DNA of 64,000 nucleotides from Polaromonas sp. JS666 (GTDB lineage: Bacteria; Pseudomonadota; Gammaproteobacteria; Burkholderiales; Burkholderiaceae_C), in the NCBI RefSeq assembly GCF_000013865.1, contig NC_007948.1:2666001-2730000 (forward strand), given 5' to 3'. Under the pieces are notes generated by a model. That model searched no databases. It had not been told where the DNA came from and worked only from the letters and a program-made list of their open reading frames with translations. A program made the translations under genes and the position numbers. How positions within the stretch are numbered: the stretch's first letter is position 1; every line of letters begins with the position of its first letter. Shown here in pieces: positions 25,787-34,652 of this stretch.

Positions 25787-26962
25787 TTACAGGACTTCGT
25801 AAATACCTGCAGCACCCATGCCGCCGCCAATGCACATGGTCACACAAACACGTTTGGCGCCGCGACGCTTGCCTTCGATCAGGGCGTGGCCGGTGAGGCG
25901 CTGACCCGTGACGCCGTAAGGGTGGCCGACGGCAATGGCGCCACCGTTGACATTGAGCCGGTCCATGGGAATGCCCAGCTTGTCGGCGCAGTACAGCACC
26001 TGCACGGCAAAGGCTTCGTTCAGCTCCCAGAGGTCGATGTCGCTGATCTTCAGGCCCAGTTTGGCCAGCACCTTGGGAATGGCGAAAACCGGACCGATGC
26101 CCATTTCGTCGGGCTCGCAGCCAGCCACCGCAAAGCCCAGAAAACGACCCAGCGGTTTCAGGCCCTTTTTTTCAGCTACTTTCTCGCCCATCACCACCAC
26201 CGCGCCACCACCATCGGAGAACTGGCTGGCATTGCCGGCCGCAATGACACCCCCGGGGATGGCCGGCTTGATGCCGCTGATGCCCTCCTTGGTGGTGCCT
26301 TCGCGAATGCCCTCATCCTTGCTCACGGTGACCTGTTTGGTGATCAGGCCCATCACCGGATCGGCTACGCCAGCTGTGACGGTAATGGGTGCGATCTCGG
26401 CTTCAAAGCGGCCGGCAGCGAGTGCAGCCGCGGCCTTTTGCTGGCTGAGCGCGCCGTATTCGTCCATGCGGTCACGCGAGATGTTGTAGCGCTTGGCGAC
26501 CTGCTCGGCGGTTTGCAGCATGTTCCAGTAAATCTCGGGTTTGTTTTTGGCAAGCCAGCTTTCCTGCAGCATGTGGGTATTCATTTCCTGCTGCACGCAG
26601 GAGATGCTTTCCACGCCGCCAGCCACGTAGATATCGGCCTCACCGGCGATCACGCGCTGCGCCGCCAGGGCGATGGTCTGCAGGCCGGATGAGCAAAAAC
26701 GGTTAACGGTCATGCCCGACACGGTGACCGGGCAACCGGCGCGCAGCGCAATCTGGCGCGCAATGTTGGCGCCGGTGGCGCCTTCGGGTGTGGCGCAACC
26801 CATGATGACGTCGTCAACTTCGGCCGCATCAATGCCGGCGCGCTTGAGGGCATGCTCTACGGCGTGGCCGCCCAGGGTAGCACCGTGCGTCATGTTGAAA
26901 GAGCCCTTCCAGCTTTTGGCCAGGGGGGTGCGGGCGGTGGAAACTATTACGGCTGAGGTCAT
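25787..26962 (-). CDS. fadA: Acetyl-CoA acyltransferase (thiolase)
   Basis: Thiolase performing the last step of beta-oxidation, 391 residues, normal length. Nucleophile Cys90 lies in NRFCSSGLQ, His347 in VGHPYGVTG and Cys377 in CIGGGMG, so all three catalytic residues are present. It follows the fadB-type gene by 26 bases in the same orientation and probably forms the trifunctional partner pair with it. The symbol is by function; paralogues are common. Confidence 0.92.
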   Translation of the reverse strand: MTSAVIVSTARTPLAKSWKGSFNMTHGATLGGHAVEHALKRAGIDAAEVDDVIMGCATPEGATGANIARQIALRAGCPVTVSGMTVNRFCSSGLQTIALAAQRVIAGEADIYVAGGVESISCVQQEMNTHMLQESWLAKNKPEIYWNMLQTAEQVAKRYNISRDRMDEYGALSQQKAAAALAAGRFEAEIAPITVTAGVADPVMGLITKQVTVSKDEGIREGTTKEGISGIKPAIPGGVIAAGNASQFSDGGGAVVVMGEKVAEKKGLKPLGRFLGFAVAGCEPDEMGIGPVFAIPKVLAKLGLKISDIDLWELNEAFAVQVLYCADKLGIPMDRLNVNGGAIAVGHPYGVTGQRLTGHALIEGKRRGAKRVCVTMCIGGGMGAAGIYEVL

Positions 26963-26988
26963 GGGAATCTCCGGAATTTGTTCTCAAA

Positions 26989-29088
26989 TTAGTTGAAAGT
27001 CTTGCCTTCGGCTGCGAGCCGGGCCAGCAATGGGGCGGGCTTCCAGAAACTTGCATCATCCAGCGGGTTCTGGGCAAAGCGATTCATGCTCTGCACCACG
27101 TTGAAGAGGCCCATCTGATCGGCGTACAGCATCGGGCCGCCGCGGTGCAGGGGGAAGCCGTAGCCGGTCAGGTAGACCATGTCGATATCGCTGGCTTTGG
27201 AGGCAATGCCTTCCTCGAGAATGTGCGCGGCTTCATTGACCAGCGAATAGACGAGGCGCTCGACGATTTCCTCATCGGAAATCCTGCGCGGCGTCACGCC
27301 GATGTCCTTGCGGTGCTTTTCGATCATGTCAACAACCACCTGCGAGGGGATCGCGTCGCGCTTGCCGGGCACATAGTCGTACCAGCCTGCGCCGGTTTTC
27401 TGGCCGTAGCGCCCCATTTCGCAGAGTAAATCAGCGGTCTTGCTGTACTTCATGCCCGGCTTTTCCTGGTAGCGGCGCTTGCGGATCGCCCAGCCAATGT
27501 CGTTGCCCGCCAGGTCGCCCATGCGGAAGGGGCCCATGGCAAAGCCGAACTTCTCCACGGCCTTGTCGACCTGCGCCGGCGTTGCGCCCTCTTCCAGCAG
27601 GAAGCCAGCCTGGCGGCTGTATTGCTCGATCATGCGGTTGCCAATGAAGCCGTCACAAACGCCGGATACGACTGCGGTCTTTTTGATCTTCTTGCCCAAC
27701 GCCATGACGGTGGCCAGCACATCCTTGGCCGTTTTTTCCCCGCGCACTACTTCCAGCAGCTTCATGACGTTGGCCGGGCTGAAAAAGTGGGTGCCGATGA
27801 CGTCTTGCGGACGCTTGGTGAAACTGGCGATCTGGTTCATGTCGAGCGTGGATGTGTTGGATGCCAAAATGGCGCCCGGCTTCATCACGCGGTCCAGCTC
27901 CTTTAAAACCTTTTCCTTGACGCCCATTTCCTCAAAGACGGCCTCGATCACCATGTCGGCGTCTTTCAGGTCGTCGTAGCTCAAGGTGGTGCTGAGCAGG
28001 CTCATGCGCTGCTCGTACTTGTCCTGCTTGAGCTTGCCTTTTTTGACCTGCGATTCGTAATTTTTGCGGATGGTGGCAATGCCACGGTCCAGCGCTTCCT
28101 GCTTCATTTCCAGGATCTTGACCGGGATGCCGGCGTTCAGGAAATTCATGGAGATGCCGCCGCCCATGGTCCCGGCACCGATCACAGCAATCGATTTGAT
28201 CTCGCGCCTGGGCGTATCTTCCGGCACATCAGGAATCTTGGAGGCGGCACGCTCGGCCATGAAAATGTGGCGCAGCGCGCGGCTTTCAGGTGTCCACATC
28301 AGGTTGATGAAGAGCTCGCGCTCAAACGCCAGCCCGTCTTCAAATTTCTTTTTGGTGGCAGCTTCCACGGCATCCACGCATTTGAGCGGAGCGGGGAAAT
28401 TCTTCGCCATGCCCTTGACCATGTTGCGGGCGAACTGGAAGTAGGCATCGCCATCGGGATGCTTGCATGGCAGGTTGCGCACCAGCGGCAGCGGGCGGGT
28501 GTCGGCAATAGACTGGGCAAAGGCCAGCGCGTCTTCTGCCAGCGACTCCGGCGAGGCGGCCATCCTGTCAAACAGCTTCTGCCCCGGAATCTGCGCCAGC
28601 AATTCGCTCTTGACGGGCTCTCCGCTCACGATCATGTTCAATGCGGGCTCGACACCCACTGTGCGCGGCAGACGCTGGGTACCTCCTGCGCCAGGCAACA
28701 GACCCAGCTTGACCTCGGGCAATGCCACGCTGCAGCCAGGTGCCGCGATGCGGTAGTGACAGCCCAGGGCCAGCTCCAGTCCGCCGCCCATGCAGACCGT
28801 GTGGATGGCCGCCACCACCGGTTTGGAGGAATTTTCAACCGCGCGAATCACGCTGAGCAGGTTGGGTTCCAGGAGCGCTTTTGGGGTGCCGAACTCCTTG
28901 ATGTCGGCACCGCCTGAAAAGGCCTTGCCTGCGCCGGTCAGCACAATGGATTTGACGGCCGCGTCGGCGTTGGCTTTTTGCAGGTTGTCGGTAATGCTGG
29001 AACGGGTGGCATAACCGAGGCCGTTGACGGGCGGGTTGTCCAGTGTGATCAGCGCCACCGTGCCGCGAACTTCGTAATGGGTTGTCAT
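26989..29088 (-). CDS. fadB: Enoyl-CoA hydratase/3-hydroxyacyl-CoA dehydrogenase (FadB/FadJ type)
   Basis: Bifunctional beta-oxidation enzyme of 699 residues. The N-terminal crotonase domain (1-~180) keeps both catalytic Glu residues ([13 protein letters not shown] and [20 protein letters not shown]). The NAD domain starts at [13 protein letters not shown] (about 303) and contains [16 protein letters not shown] with the catalytic His. Two C-terminal dimerisation repeats complete the protein. It is the first gene after the promoter/operator at 29157-29208 and precedes the thiolase gene. Most similar in layout to FadJ/FadN-type enzymes; substrate range unknown. Confidence 0.93.
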   Translation of the reverse strand: MTTHYEVRGTVALITLDNPPVNGLGYATRSSITDNLQKANADAAVKSIVLTGAGKAFSGGADIKEFGTPKALLEPNLLSVIRAVENSSKPVVAAIHTVCMGGGLELALGCHYRIAAPGCSVALPEVKLGLLPGAGGTQRLPRTVGVEPALNMIVSGEPVKSELLAQIPGQKLFDRMAASPESLAEDALAFAQSIADTRPLPLVRNLPCKHPDGDAYFQFARNMVKGMAKNFPAPLKCVDAVEAATKKKFEDGLAFERELFINLMWTPESRALRHIFMAERAASKIPDVPEDTPRREIKSIAVIGAGTMGGGISMNFLNAGIPVKILEMKQEALDRGIATIRKNYESQVKKGKLKQDKYEQRMSLLSTTLSYDDLKDADMVIEAVFEEMGVKEKVLKELDRVMKPGAILASNTSTLDMNQIASFTKRPQDVIGTHFFSPANVMKLLEVVRGEKTAKDVLATVMALGKKIKKTAVVSGVCDGFIGNRMIEQYSRQAGFLLEEGATPAQVDKAVEKFGFAMGPFRMGDLAGNDIGWAIRKRRYQEKPGMKYSKTADLLCEMGRYGQKTGAGWYDYVPGKRDAIPSQVVVDMIEKHRKDIGVTPRRISDEEIVERLVYSLVNEAAHILEEGIASKASDIDMVYLTGYGFPLHRGGPMLYADQMGLFNVVQSMNRFAQNPLDDASFWKPAPLLARLAAEGKTFN

Positions 29089-29159
29089 TGCCGTTGTCTT
29101 TCCTTGAGTGAAGTTTCAGTTGTTTCGGCCTCGGGGGTTAAGCACCCCGCCAGAAAAAT

Positions 29160-29173
29160 AGTACGACCGTTCT
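29160..29173. promoter_or_regulatory. Candidate TetR-type operator at the fadB-type promoter
   Basis: The 14-mer AGTACGACCGTTCT is an imperfect palindrome (AG-ACG--CGT-CT, two mismatched pairs). It lies about 8 bases downstream of the predicted -10 box, over the expected transcription start. Such a position and the ACG..CGT core would suit a TetR-family repressor of fatty-acid genes. The regulator is not in the window. Confidence 0.45.
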
Positions 29174-29180
29174 TTTTCTT

Positions 29181-29208
29181 ATTGTAGGGTGGCTGCGCAG
29201 CCGTACAA
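29181..29208 (-). promoter_or_regulatory. Sigma70-like promoter of the fadB-fadA transcript
   Basis: Read on the minus strand: -35 TTGTAC (29208-29203), a 16-base spacer, and -10 TACAAT (29186-29181). The spacer holds the perfect 12-base palindrome GGCTGCGCAGCC. The start codon of the fadB-type gene is about 90 bases downstream. Confidence 0.6.
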
Positions 29209-29257
29209 GCGCAATACCGCCCTGTTTGTCCCAGCGGTGACAACCTCCGGGACTTTC

Positions 29258-29953
29258 TTACACTTCGAGCCACTCTTTCCGGATGTAGGCGTCGGCCCGC
29301 AAGCTGTCGGGCGTACCGTGAAACACGATGCTGCCATGCCCCATGACCAGCGCCCGGTCGGAAATCGCCATGGCGATGGTGAGCTTCTGCTCGATCAGAA
29401 GCACCGAAACGCCCTTGGCCTTGAGCGTTTGCAGGTATTGGCCGACCAGCTCCACAATTTTTGGCGCCAGGCCTTCTGTGGGCTCGTCAATGATGATGAG
29501 GTCCGGGTCGCCCATGAGCGTGCGGCACAGCGTGAGCATCTGCTGCTCGCCACCCGACAAAACCCCGGCTTCGGTGTGCTGGCGCTCCAGCAGCCGCGGA
29601 AACATGGTGTACATGTCCTTGAAAGACCAGCGCGATCCTTTTCCAGACCCTTTTTGACCCAGAAGCAGGTTTTGATGCACTGTCAGCTTGGGAAAGATGT
29701 CGCGGTTTTCGGGCACGTAGCCAATACCGAGATGTGCAATCTGGTAAGCCTTCTTGCCCACGACTTCCTCTTTTCTCCAGAGGATGGAACCCTGGCAGTC
29801 CACCAGACCCATGATGGCCTTGGCCGTGGTGGAGCGTCCCGAGCCGTTGCGGCCCAGCAGTGCCACGATCTCGCCCGGTTGCACATCGAATGAGACGCCG
29901 TGCAGTACATGGCTCTTGCCGTAGAAGGCGTGGAGGTTTTGAATATTCAGCAT
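29258..29953 (-). CDS. livF: Branched-chain amino acid-type ABC transporter ATPase, LivF
   Basis: ATP-binding subunit of 231 residues. Signature LSGGEQQMLT and Walker B DLIIIDEPTEGL are normal, but Walker A reads GRNGSGRST, with Arg where the P-loop Lys is expected (residues ~35-43). The second ATPase LivG has a standard P-loop. It is the last gene of the livKHMGF set; a family-2 repeat fills the gap after livG. The substrate may be an amino acid or a carboxylate, given the catabolic neighbours. Confidence 0.93.
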   Translation of the reverse strand: MLNIQNLHAFYGKSHVLHGVSFDVQPGEIVALLGRNGSGRSTTAKAIMGLVDCQGSILWRKEEVVGKKAYQIAHLGIGYVPENRDIFPKLTVHQNLLLGQKGSGKGSRWSFKDMYTMFPRLLERQHTEAGVLSGGEQQMLTLCRTLMGDPDLIIIDEPTEGLAPKIVELVGQYLQTLKAKGVSVLLIEQKLTIAMAISDRALVMGHGSIVFHGTPDSLRADAYIRKEWLEV

Positions 29954-29954
29954 G

Positions 29955-30037
29955 CAAGGCTCCGACGGGCCGCCCCCAGGCAGCCTTGAGCCCCTTCGAG
30001 GGGCAGCGTACTACACGGAGTGAAAAGCGTGGGAGTC
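29955..30037. repeat. Palindromic repeat family 2, copy 2 (livG-livF gap)
   Basis: CAAGGCT (29955-29961) pairs with AGCCTTG around the GGGCCGCCCC core; then GCCCCTTCGAGGGGC, TACACGGAGTGAAAAGCG and the end TGGGAGTC, 4 bases from the livG stop codon. It fills nearly the whole 88-base gap between livG and livF. Confidence 0.85.
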
Positions 30038-30041
30038 ATTC

Positions 30042-30935
30042 TCAATGCCCCCCTGCTTGTGCATCGGCAACAGATGAGCCCAGGTAAGCTTCCTGTACAC
30101 GCTGGTCGGCACGCACTGCTTCCGGCGTGTCATAGGCGATGATTTCGCCATACACCACCACCGCAATCTTGTCGGCCAGGCCAAACACCACGCCCATGTC
30201 GTGCTCCACGGTCAGCAGCGTCTTTCCGACCGTGACTTCCTTGATCAGGTTGATGAAGCGGCTGGTTTCAGAGCGGCTCATGCCGGCCGTCGGTTCGTCC
30301 AGCAGGATCACGCTGGCGCCGCCAGCGATGGTGATGCCTATTTCCAGCGCCCGCTGCTCGGCATATGTCAGGTTGATGGCCAGCACGTCATGCTTTTTCT
30401 CGAGCTTGATCATCGCCATCAGTTCTTCGGCGCGTTGATTGGCATCATCCAGGTCGGCCAGGAACCGGAGGAAAGTGTATTTGTAGCCCAGGCTCCAGAG
30501 CACACCGCAGCGCAGGTTTTCAAACACGCTGAGCTTGGGAAAGATGTTGGTGATCTGGAAGCTGCGCGACAGGCCCATGCGGTTGATTTCGAAGGGCCTT
30601 TTTCCATTCAGGCGCTGGCCGTTAAGCAATACGTCTCCGCTGGTGGGTTCGAAGCGGCCGCTGATCAGGTTGAACAGTGTGGATTTTCCTGCGCCATTCG
30701 GGCCGATGATGCCGACACGCTGGCCTGCTGGAACCGCCAAATTGACACCGCGAATGATCTCCGTTTTACCAAAGCTCTTGCGCAGGTCTTTCAATTCAAG
30801 CGCGTAATTGGCCCCCACGCTTGTCGCTTCGCGCACTGCGCCGCCCTCCGAGGGGGGTATTTCACCTTGGAACGGCCCGGCATTGCGGTCCATGCTGGAG
30901 CTTTTGGCTGCTGTTTGGTTGGTAGTGAACGTCAC
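30042..30935 (-). CDS. livG: Branched-chain amino acid-type ABC transporter ATPase, LivG
   Basis: ATP-binding subunit of ~297 residues with Walker A GPNGAGKST, Walker B VILLDEPTAGM and a modified signature region (LTYAEQRALEIG), all normal for LivG. The start is GTG at 30935: AGGGAG lies 5-6 bases upstream and GTGA overlaps the livM stop. Residues ~17-43 (RNAGPFQGEIPPSEGG ... SVGAN) precede the usual LivG start (YALELKDLRKSFG) and are encoded by a copy of repeat family 2 (30810-30887), so the N-terminus is repeat-derived. Confidence 0.93.
   Translation of the reverse strand: MTFTTNQTAAKSSSMDRNAGPFQGEIPPSEGGAVREATSVGANYALELKDLRKSFGKTEIIRGVNLAVPAGQRVGIIGPNGAGKSTLFNLISGRFEPTSGDVLLNGQRLNGKRPFEINRMGLSRSFQITNIFPKLSVFENLRCGVLWSLGYKYTFLRFLADLDDANQRAEELMAMIKLEKKHDVLAINLTYAEQRALEIGITIAGGASVILLDEPTAGMSRSETSRFINLIKEVTVGKTLLTVEHDMGVVFGLADKIAVVVYGEIIAYDTPEAVRADQRVQEAYLGSSVADAQAGGH
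30810..30887. repeat. Palindromic repeat family 2, copy 4 (inside livG coding region)
   Basis: On the + strand: GGCCCCCACGCTTGTCGC, GCGCACTGCGCC, GCCCTCCGAGGGGGG and CCTTGGAACGGCCCGG in the same order as in the intergenic copies. Relative to its host gene the orientation is reversed compared with copies 1, 2, 3 and 5. It stays open in the livG frame. Confidence 0.8.
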
Positions 30936-32224
30936 AGCGTCTCCCTGCGCTTGATCTCTTTTTCTATGCTTTGCTGAATCTGGTCCCACTCCCGGGCGAA
31001 CTGACGGCGACAGACTTCAAACAGACCCAAGCCCGTTAACGTCACAAACAAGGCGCCAATCCAGCTGTTCAGCCCTCTGGAGTCAAGCCGGGCACCCAGG
31101 AAGGTCAACTCCGGACCAAGCGCAGCATTGAGTTGCAGGTGGTAAATCATCTCGATCATCGCCGCAGCGCCTATCAGCACCACCAGCGCCGTCAGCGCCA
31201 ACGCCAGATAGCCGACCCAGAGTTTTCGCAGGTGACCAAAGACGGCCACCCGCAGATTCATCATGATGAGCGACGCCACCCCTCCCGGCGCGTACATCAC
31301 CATGAACAGGAAAATCAAACCGAGGTACAGCAGCCATGCCTTCGTGAACTCCGACAACAGGACAAAAGCCAGCACCATGAGAACGGCACCAATGATCGGC
31401 CCGAAGAAAAAAGTCGCACCCCCTAAAAATGTGAACAGCAAATACGCCCCCGAGCGATACCCGCTGACCACCTCAGATGTGACGATTTCAAAATTAAGCG
31501 CAGCCAGGCCACCCGAAATGCCTGCGAAAAAAGCCGCCACGATAAAGGAAAAGTACCGTACTTTCTGCGTGTCATAACCCACGAATTCGACGCGTTCCGG
31601 GTTGTCGCGTACCGCGTTGAGCATGCGGCCCAGCGGGGTGCGCGTGAAAGCGAACATGAGCGCTGTACAGACCAGGGTGTAGGCGGCGATCAGGTAGTAC
31701 AGCTGTACCTGCGGGCCGTAGGTGATGCCCCAGACTTTAGCGCCTGTCACCCGGTTGCCCGACACTCCCCCCTCCCCGCCAAAGAACTCGGGGAACATCA
31801 GCGACATCGCCCAGATCAGTTCACCCACACCGAGGGTGATCATGGCAAACGTGGTGCCCGATTTTTTGGTGGTGACCCAGCCGAGCACCACGGCCACCAG
31901 CATGCTGGCCAGCCCTCCTGCAATGGGAATCAGGCTCACGGGCACCCCAAGTGCCCCGCTGCTGATCTTGTTTAGCGTGTGAATCGCCAGGAAGGAGCCC
32001 ATCCCGGAATAAACGGCATGGCCGAAGCTCAGCATCCCACCCTGCCCCAGCAGGATGTTGTAGCTCAGACAAACAATGATGGCGATACCCATCTGGCTCA
32101 AAATGGTGTGGCTCAGGCTGGAAGTAAAGACCAGCGGAGCCAGTGCCAGCACCAGTGCAAAAAGAGACCACAACAGAAAACGCCCAACATTGAGGGGTTT
32201 GAATTGGTAAAACTGCCGTGTCAT
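30932..32224 (-). CDS. livM: Branched-chain amino acid-type ABC transporter permease, LivM
   Basis: Inner-membrane permease of 430 residues with multiple hydrophobic helices and the LivM hallmark LGQGGMLSFGHAVYSGMGSF near residues 59-78. FGGEGGVSGNRV and the cytoplasmic EAA-like loop (FTRTPLGRMLNAVRDNPERVEFVGYD) are present. The last ~110 residues add a further membrane segment and a charged tail beyond the shorter LivM proteins. The stop overlaps the livG GTG start, and livH ends exactly one base upstream of the livM start codon. Confidence 0.93.
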   Translation of the reverse strand: MTRQFYQFKPLNVGRFLLWSLFALVLALAPLVFTSSLSHTILSQMGIAIIVCLSYNILLGQGGMLSFGHAVYSGMGSFLAIHTLNKISSGALGVPVSLIPIAGGLASMLVAVVLGWVTTKKSGTTFAMITLGVGELIWAMSLMFPEFFGGEGGVSGNRVTGAKVWGITYGPQVQLYYLIAAYTLVCTALMFAFTRTPLGRMLNAVRDNPERVEFVGYDTQKVRYFSFIVAAFFAGISGGLAALNFEIVTSEVVSGYRSGAYLLFTFLGGATFFFGPIIGAVLMVLAFVLLSEFTKAWLLYLGLIFLFMVMYAPGGVASLIMMNLRVAVFGHLRKLWVGYLALALTALVVLIGAAAMIEMIYHLQLNAALGPELTFLGARLDSRGLNSWIGALFVTLTGLGLFEVCRRQFAREWDQIQQSIEKEIKRRETL

Positions 32225-33214
32225 TTAGCCCTCCCGCGTGCCCAGAAGGCCTTTGGGCCGAAATGTCAGCATCAGGACCAGTAACAGATAGGGCAGGATG
32301 GGTGCTACTTGGCTTATCTTGAGCTTGAACAGCGCATAACCAAAGGTCTCAGGCGTCACTACCAGACCTACCGTACTGACAGCGGACATGACAGACCCAT
32401 CCATCGCCACCGCGAAAGTTTGCAGAACACCAATCAGCAGCGAAGCCAGAAACGCACCGGCGAGCGAGCCCATGCCACCCACCACGACCACCACAAAAAT
32501 CACCGAGCCCACGGTGGCAGCCATACCCGGCTCCGTGACAAAAGCATTGCCGCCGATCACCCCGGCCAACCCGGCCAGCGCCGCACCACCGCCAAACACG
32601 AGCATGAAGACGCGCGGAACGTTATGGCCTAGGGCCTCGGCCATCTCCGGGTGCGTCAGCGCAGCCTGGATCACCAGCCCGATGCGGGTGCGGGTGAGCA
32701 ACAGCCACACGGCCACCAGCATTAATACAGCCACCAGCATCATGAAGCCGCGGTAGAGCGGGAACTGGGTGCCAAACAGCGTGAACAGCGGACCATCGAG
32801 CAGGGCAGGCACCCTGTAATCGACCGAACTGCGGCCCCAGACCAGCTGCACCAGCTCCAGCAGGATGTAACTCAGCCCAAACGTGATGAGCAGTTCGGGA
32901 ACATGGCCAAATTGATGCACGCGACGCAGGCAGAATTTTTCAAACCCCGCCCCCAGCACGCCCACCAGTAGCGGTGCAAAAAGCAATGCCCACCAAAAAC
33001 CGACCAGCGCCGTGATGCTGTAGGCGGCGTAAGCACCCAGCATGTAGAAGCTGGCGTGCGCAAAATTGAGCACGCCCATCATGCTGAAAATCAGCGTGAG
33101 ACCGGAGCTCAACATGAACAGCAACAAGCCGTAGCTCATCCCATTGAGCAACGAGATCGTGAAGAACTCGATGAAGCCGGGGCTGAGGCCGAGAGATGTG
33201 AGGAAATCGAGCAT
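32225..33214 (-). CDS. livH: Branched-chain amino acid-type ABC transporter permease, LivH
   Basis: Permease of 329 residues with about eight hydrophobic segments and the LivH signature SGLTLIFSMMGVLNFAHASFYMLGAY (described as residues ~37-62). It immediately precedes livM with no gap and follows the binding-protein gene by 81 bases. The ribosome-binding site is weak. Part of the complete livKHMGF uptake system. Confidence 0.93.
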   Translation of the reverse strand: MLDFLTSLGLSPGFIEFFTISLLNGMSYGLLLFMLSSGLTLIFSMMGVLNFAHASFYMLGAYAAYSITALVGFWWALLFAPLLVGVLGAGFEKFCLRRVHQFGHVPELLITFGLSYILLELVQLVWGRSSVDYRVPALLDGPLFTLFGTQFPLYRGFMMLVAVLMLVAVWLLLTRTRIGLVIQAALTHPEMAEALGHNVPRVFMLVFGGGAALAGLAGVIGGNAFVTEPGMAATVGSVIFVVVVVGGMGSLAGAFLASLLIGVLQTFAVAMDGSVMSAVSTVGLVVTPETFGYALFKLKISQVAPILPYLLLVLMLTFRPKGLLGTREG

Positions 33215-33295
33215 GAATCAACGCCAACGGGAATCAGGCAACAGGAAACACCAGGGTGGCCGTGGGGTCACCTGGTGTCAGTCGTAGTGGATGCC

Positions 33296-34531
33296 TCAGG
33301 AGGGGCGTTTCATCTGGCAGCTGGTGGGGGTGCTGGCCACATAGGATTCGATGTACTTGACCGGCGCAAAGGTATAGCCTGTTTTTTCCACGCTGTATGG
33401 ATACTTCTTGTCGACCTTCTGCCATTTGGAGATGTAAAGGCCCTGCTGCATCTGGTTGTCCGATTTGCGCATCTCGGAATCGCCGTTGAAGCCCTTGAAA
33501 CGCAAACCGTTCATGACCGCGGCCACCTTGACCGGGTCAGTGGATTTCGCCTTGGCCATGGCCTCGCTCATCAGCAGGATGCCGTTGTAGATGGAGTAGG
33601 TGTAGAAGTCGTCGCCAAACTTCTTCTGATAGTCACTCGTGAGTTTGGCCAGCGCTCCAGTGTGGTTGGAATGGCCATACGAAATCTGGTAAACCTCGGT
33701 TTCGCCGCCGGCGGCCAATACCGTCGGCGTGCCCGACACGGCTGCATAGTAGGTGTACAGGGGCAGCTTGAGCCCCGCGTCGTTCAATGCCTTGACGAAC
33801 AGGGTCAGGTCAGCACCCCAGTTGCCGGTGACGATGGTGTCGGCACCCGACTGCTTGATCTTGGCGACATAGGGGGAAAAGTCCTTGACCTGCCCAAGCG
33901 GCACCAGATCATCACCCACAATCGATGAGTCAGGCCGCTTGCGGGCCATGCCTTCCTTGAAATACTTGGCCACCTGCTGTCCGTGGGAATAGTTCTGGTT
34001 GAGCAGATAGACCTTCTTGACCATGGACTGGTCTTTCATGAAGCTGGTCAGCGCTTCCATTTTCTGGGAGGTGTCGGCATCCAGCCTGAAATGCCAGTAG
34101 TTGCATTTTTCGTTGGTCAGCGCCGGATCTACTGCGGCGTAATTCAGGTACACCACCTCTTTGCCCGGATTACGCTCATTGTGCTTGGCCACCGCATCAG
34201 ACAGGGCCAGAGCCGCGCCTGAACCGTTGCCTTGCGCGATGTAGCGAAAGCCCTGATCGACCGCCGCCTTGAAAGTGTTGAGCGCCTCCTGGGGCGAGCC
34301 CTTGCTGTCCATGCCGACAATTTCAAACTTGACACCCGCTACGTTGTTTGCCGCGTTAAGGTTTTCTGCCAGGAACTGCCAACTTTTAAGTTGATTCTGG
34401 CCGACGTTGCCAAACGAGCCGGACAGGCCTTCAATCAGGGCGATCCTGACGGTCTCGCCTTTTTGGGCCCAGGTCGCGCCTGAACAGGCCAATACCGCAC
34501 AAACAGCAACGACACGAATGACATTTTTCAT
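33296..34531 (-). CDS. livK: Periplasmic substrate-binding protein, LivK-like
   Basis: A 411-residue type I periplasmic binding protein with a Sec signal peptide (MKNVIRVVAVCAVLACSGATWAQ, cleavage after Ala22 likely) and the LivK-type opening VRIALIEGLSGSFGNVGQNQ. AGGAG lies 8 bases before the ATG. Its ligand pocket cannot be read from sequence alone; neighbours for acyl-CoA activation and beta-oxidation suggest a carboxylate ligand as an alternative to amino acids. First gene of the transporter set, so the promoter should lie in 34532-34652. Confidence 0.92.
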   Translation of the reverse strand: MKNVIRVVAVCAVLACSGATWAQKGETVRIALIEGLSGSFGNVGQNQLKSWQFLAENLNAANNVAGVKFEIVGMDSKGSPQEALNTFKAAVDQGFRYIAQGNGSGAALALSDAVAKHNERNPGKEVVYLNYAAVDPALTNEKCNYWHFRLDADTSQKMEALTSFMKDQSMVKKVYLLNQNYSHGQQVAKYFKEGMARKRPDSSIVGDDLVPLGQVKDFSPYVAKIKQSGADTIVTGNWGADLTLFVKALNDAGLKLPLYTYYAAVSGTPTVLAAGGETEVYQISYGHSNHTGALAKLTSDYQKKFGDDFYTYSIYNGILLMSEAMAKAKSTDPVKVAAVMNGLRFKGFNGDSEMRKSDNQMQQGLYISKWQKVDKKYPYSVEKTGYTFAPVKYIESYVASTPTSCQMKRPS

Positions 34532-34652
34532 GATCCAGTCTCCTTTAATTCACAAGCTTTGCAGCGTACAAGTAATTCGAATTGCCAACGCTAGGGGTTG
34601 TCCGCAGGACATATCGCCTAGGTGACAGCGCGCCAGGCTTTCCACGTGGTCG
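34532..34652. other. Gap upstream of livK
   Basis: It holds the livK ribosome-binding site, a small palindrome TGTCC-gca-GGACA (34599-34611) flanked by two CTAGG boxes, and no clear -35/-10 pair. The flanking CTAGG boxes may be part of an operator. Confidence 0.3.

Noticed and set aside
29085..29273. 62-codon minus-strand frame upstream of the fadB-type gene
   Set aside because: It covers the predicted promoter and operator and looks non-coding.
31755..31800. C-rich stretch in livM resembling repeat family 1
   Set aside because: It encodes the normal FGGEGGVSGNRV motif of LivM and lacks the inverted-repeat structure.
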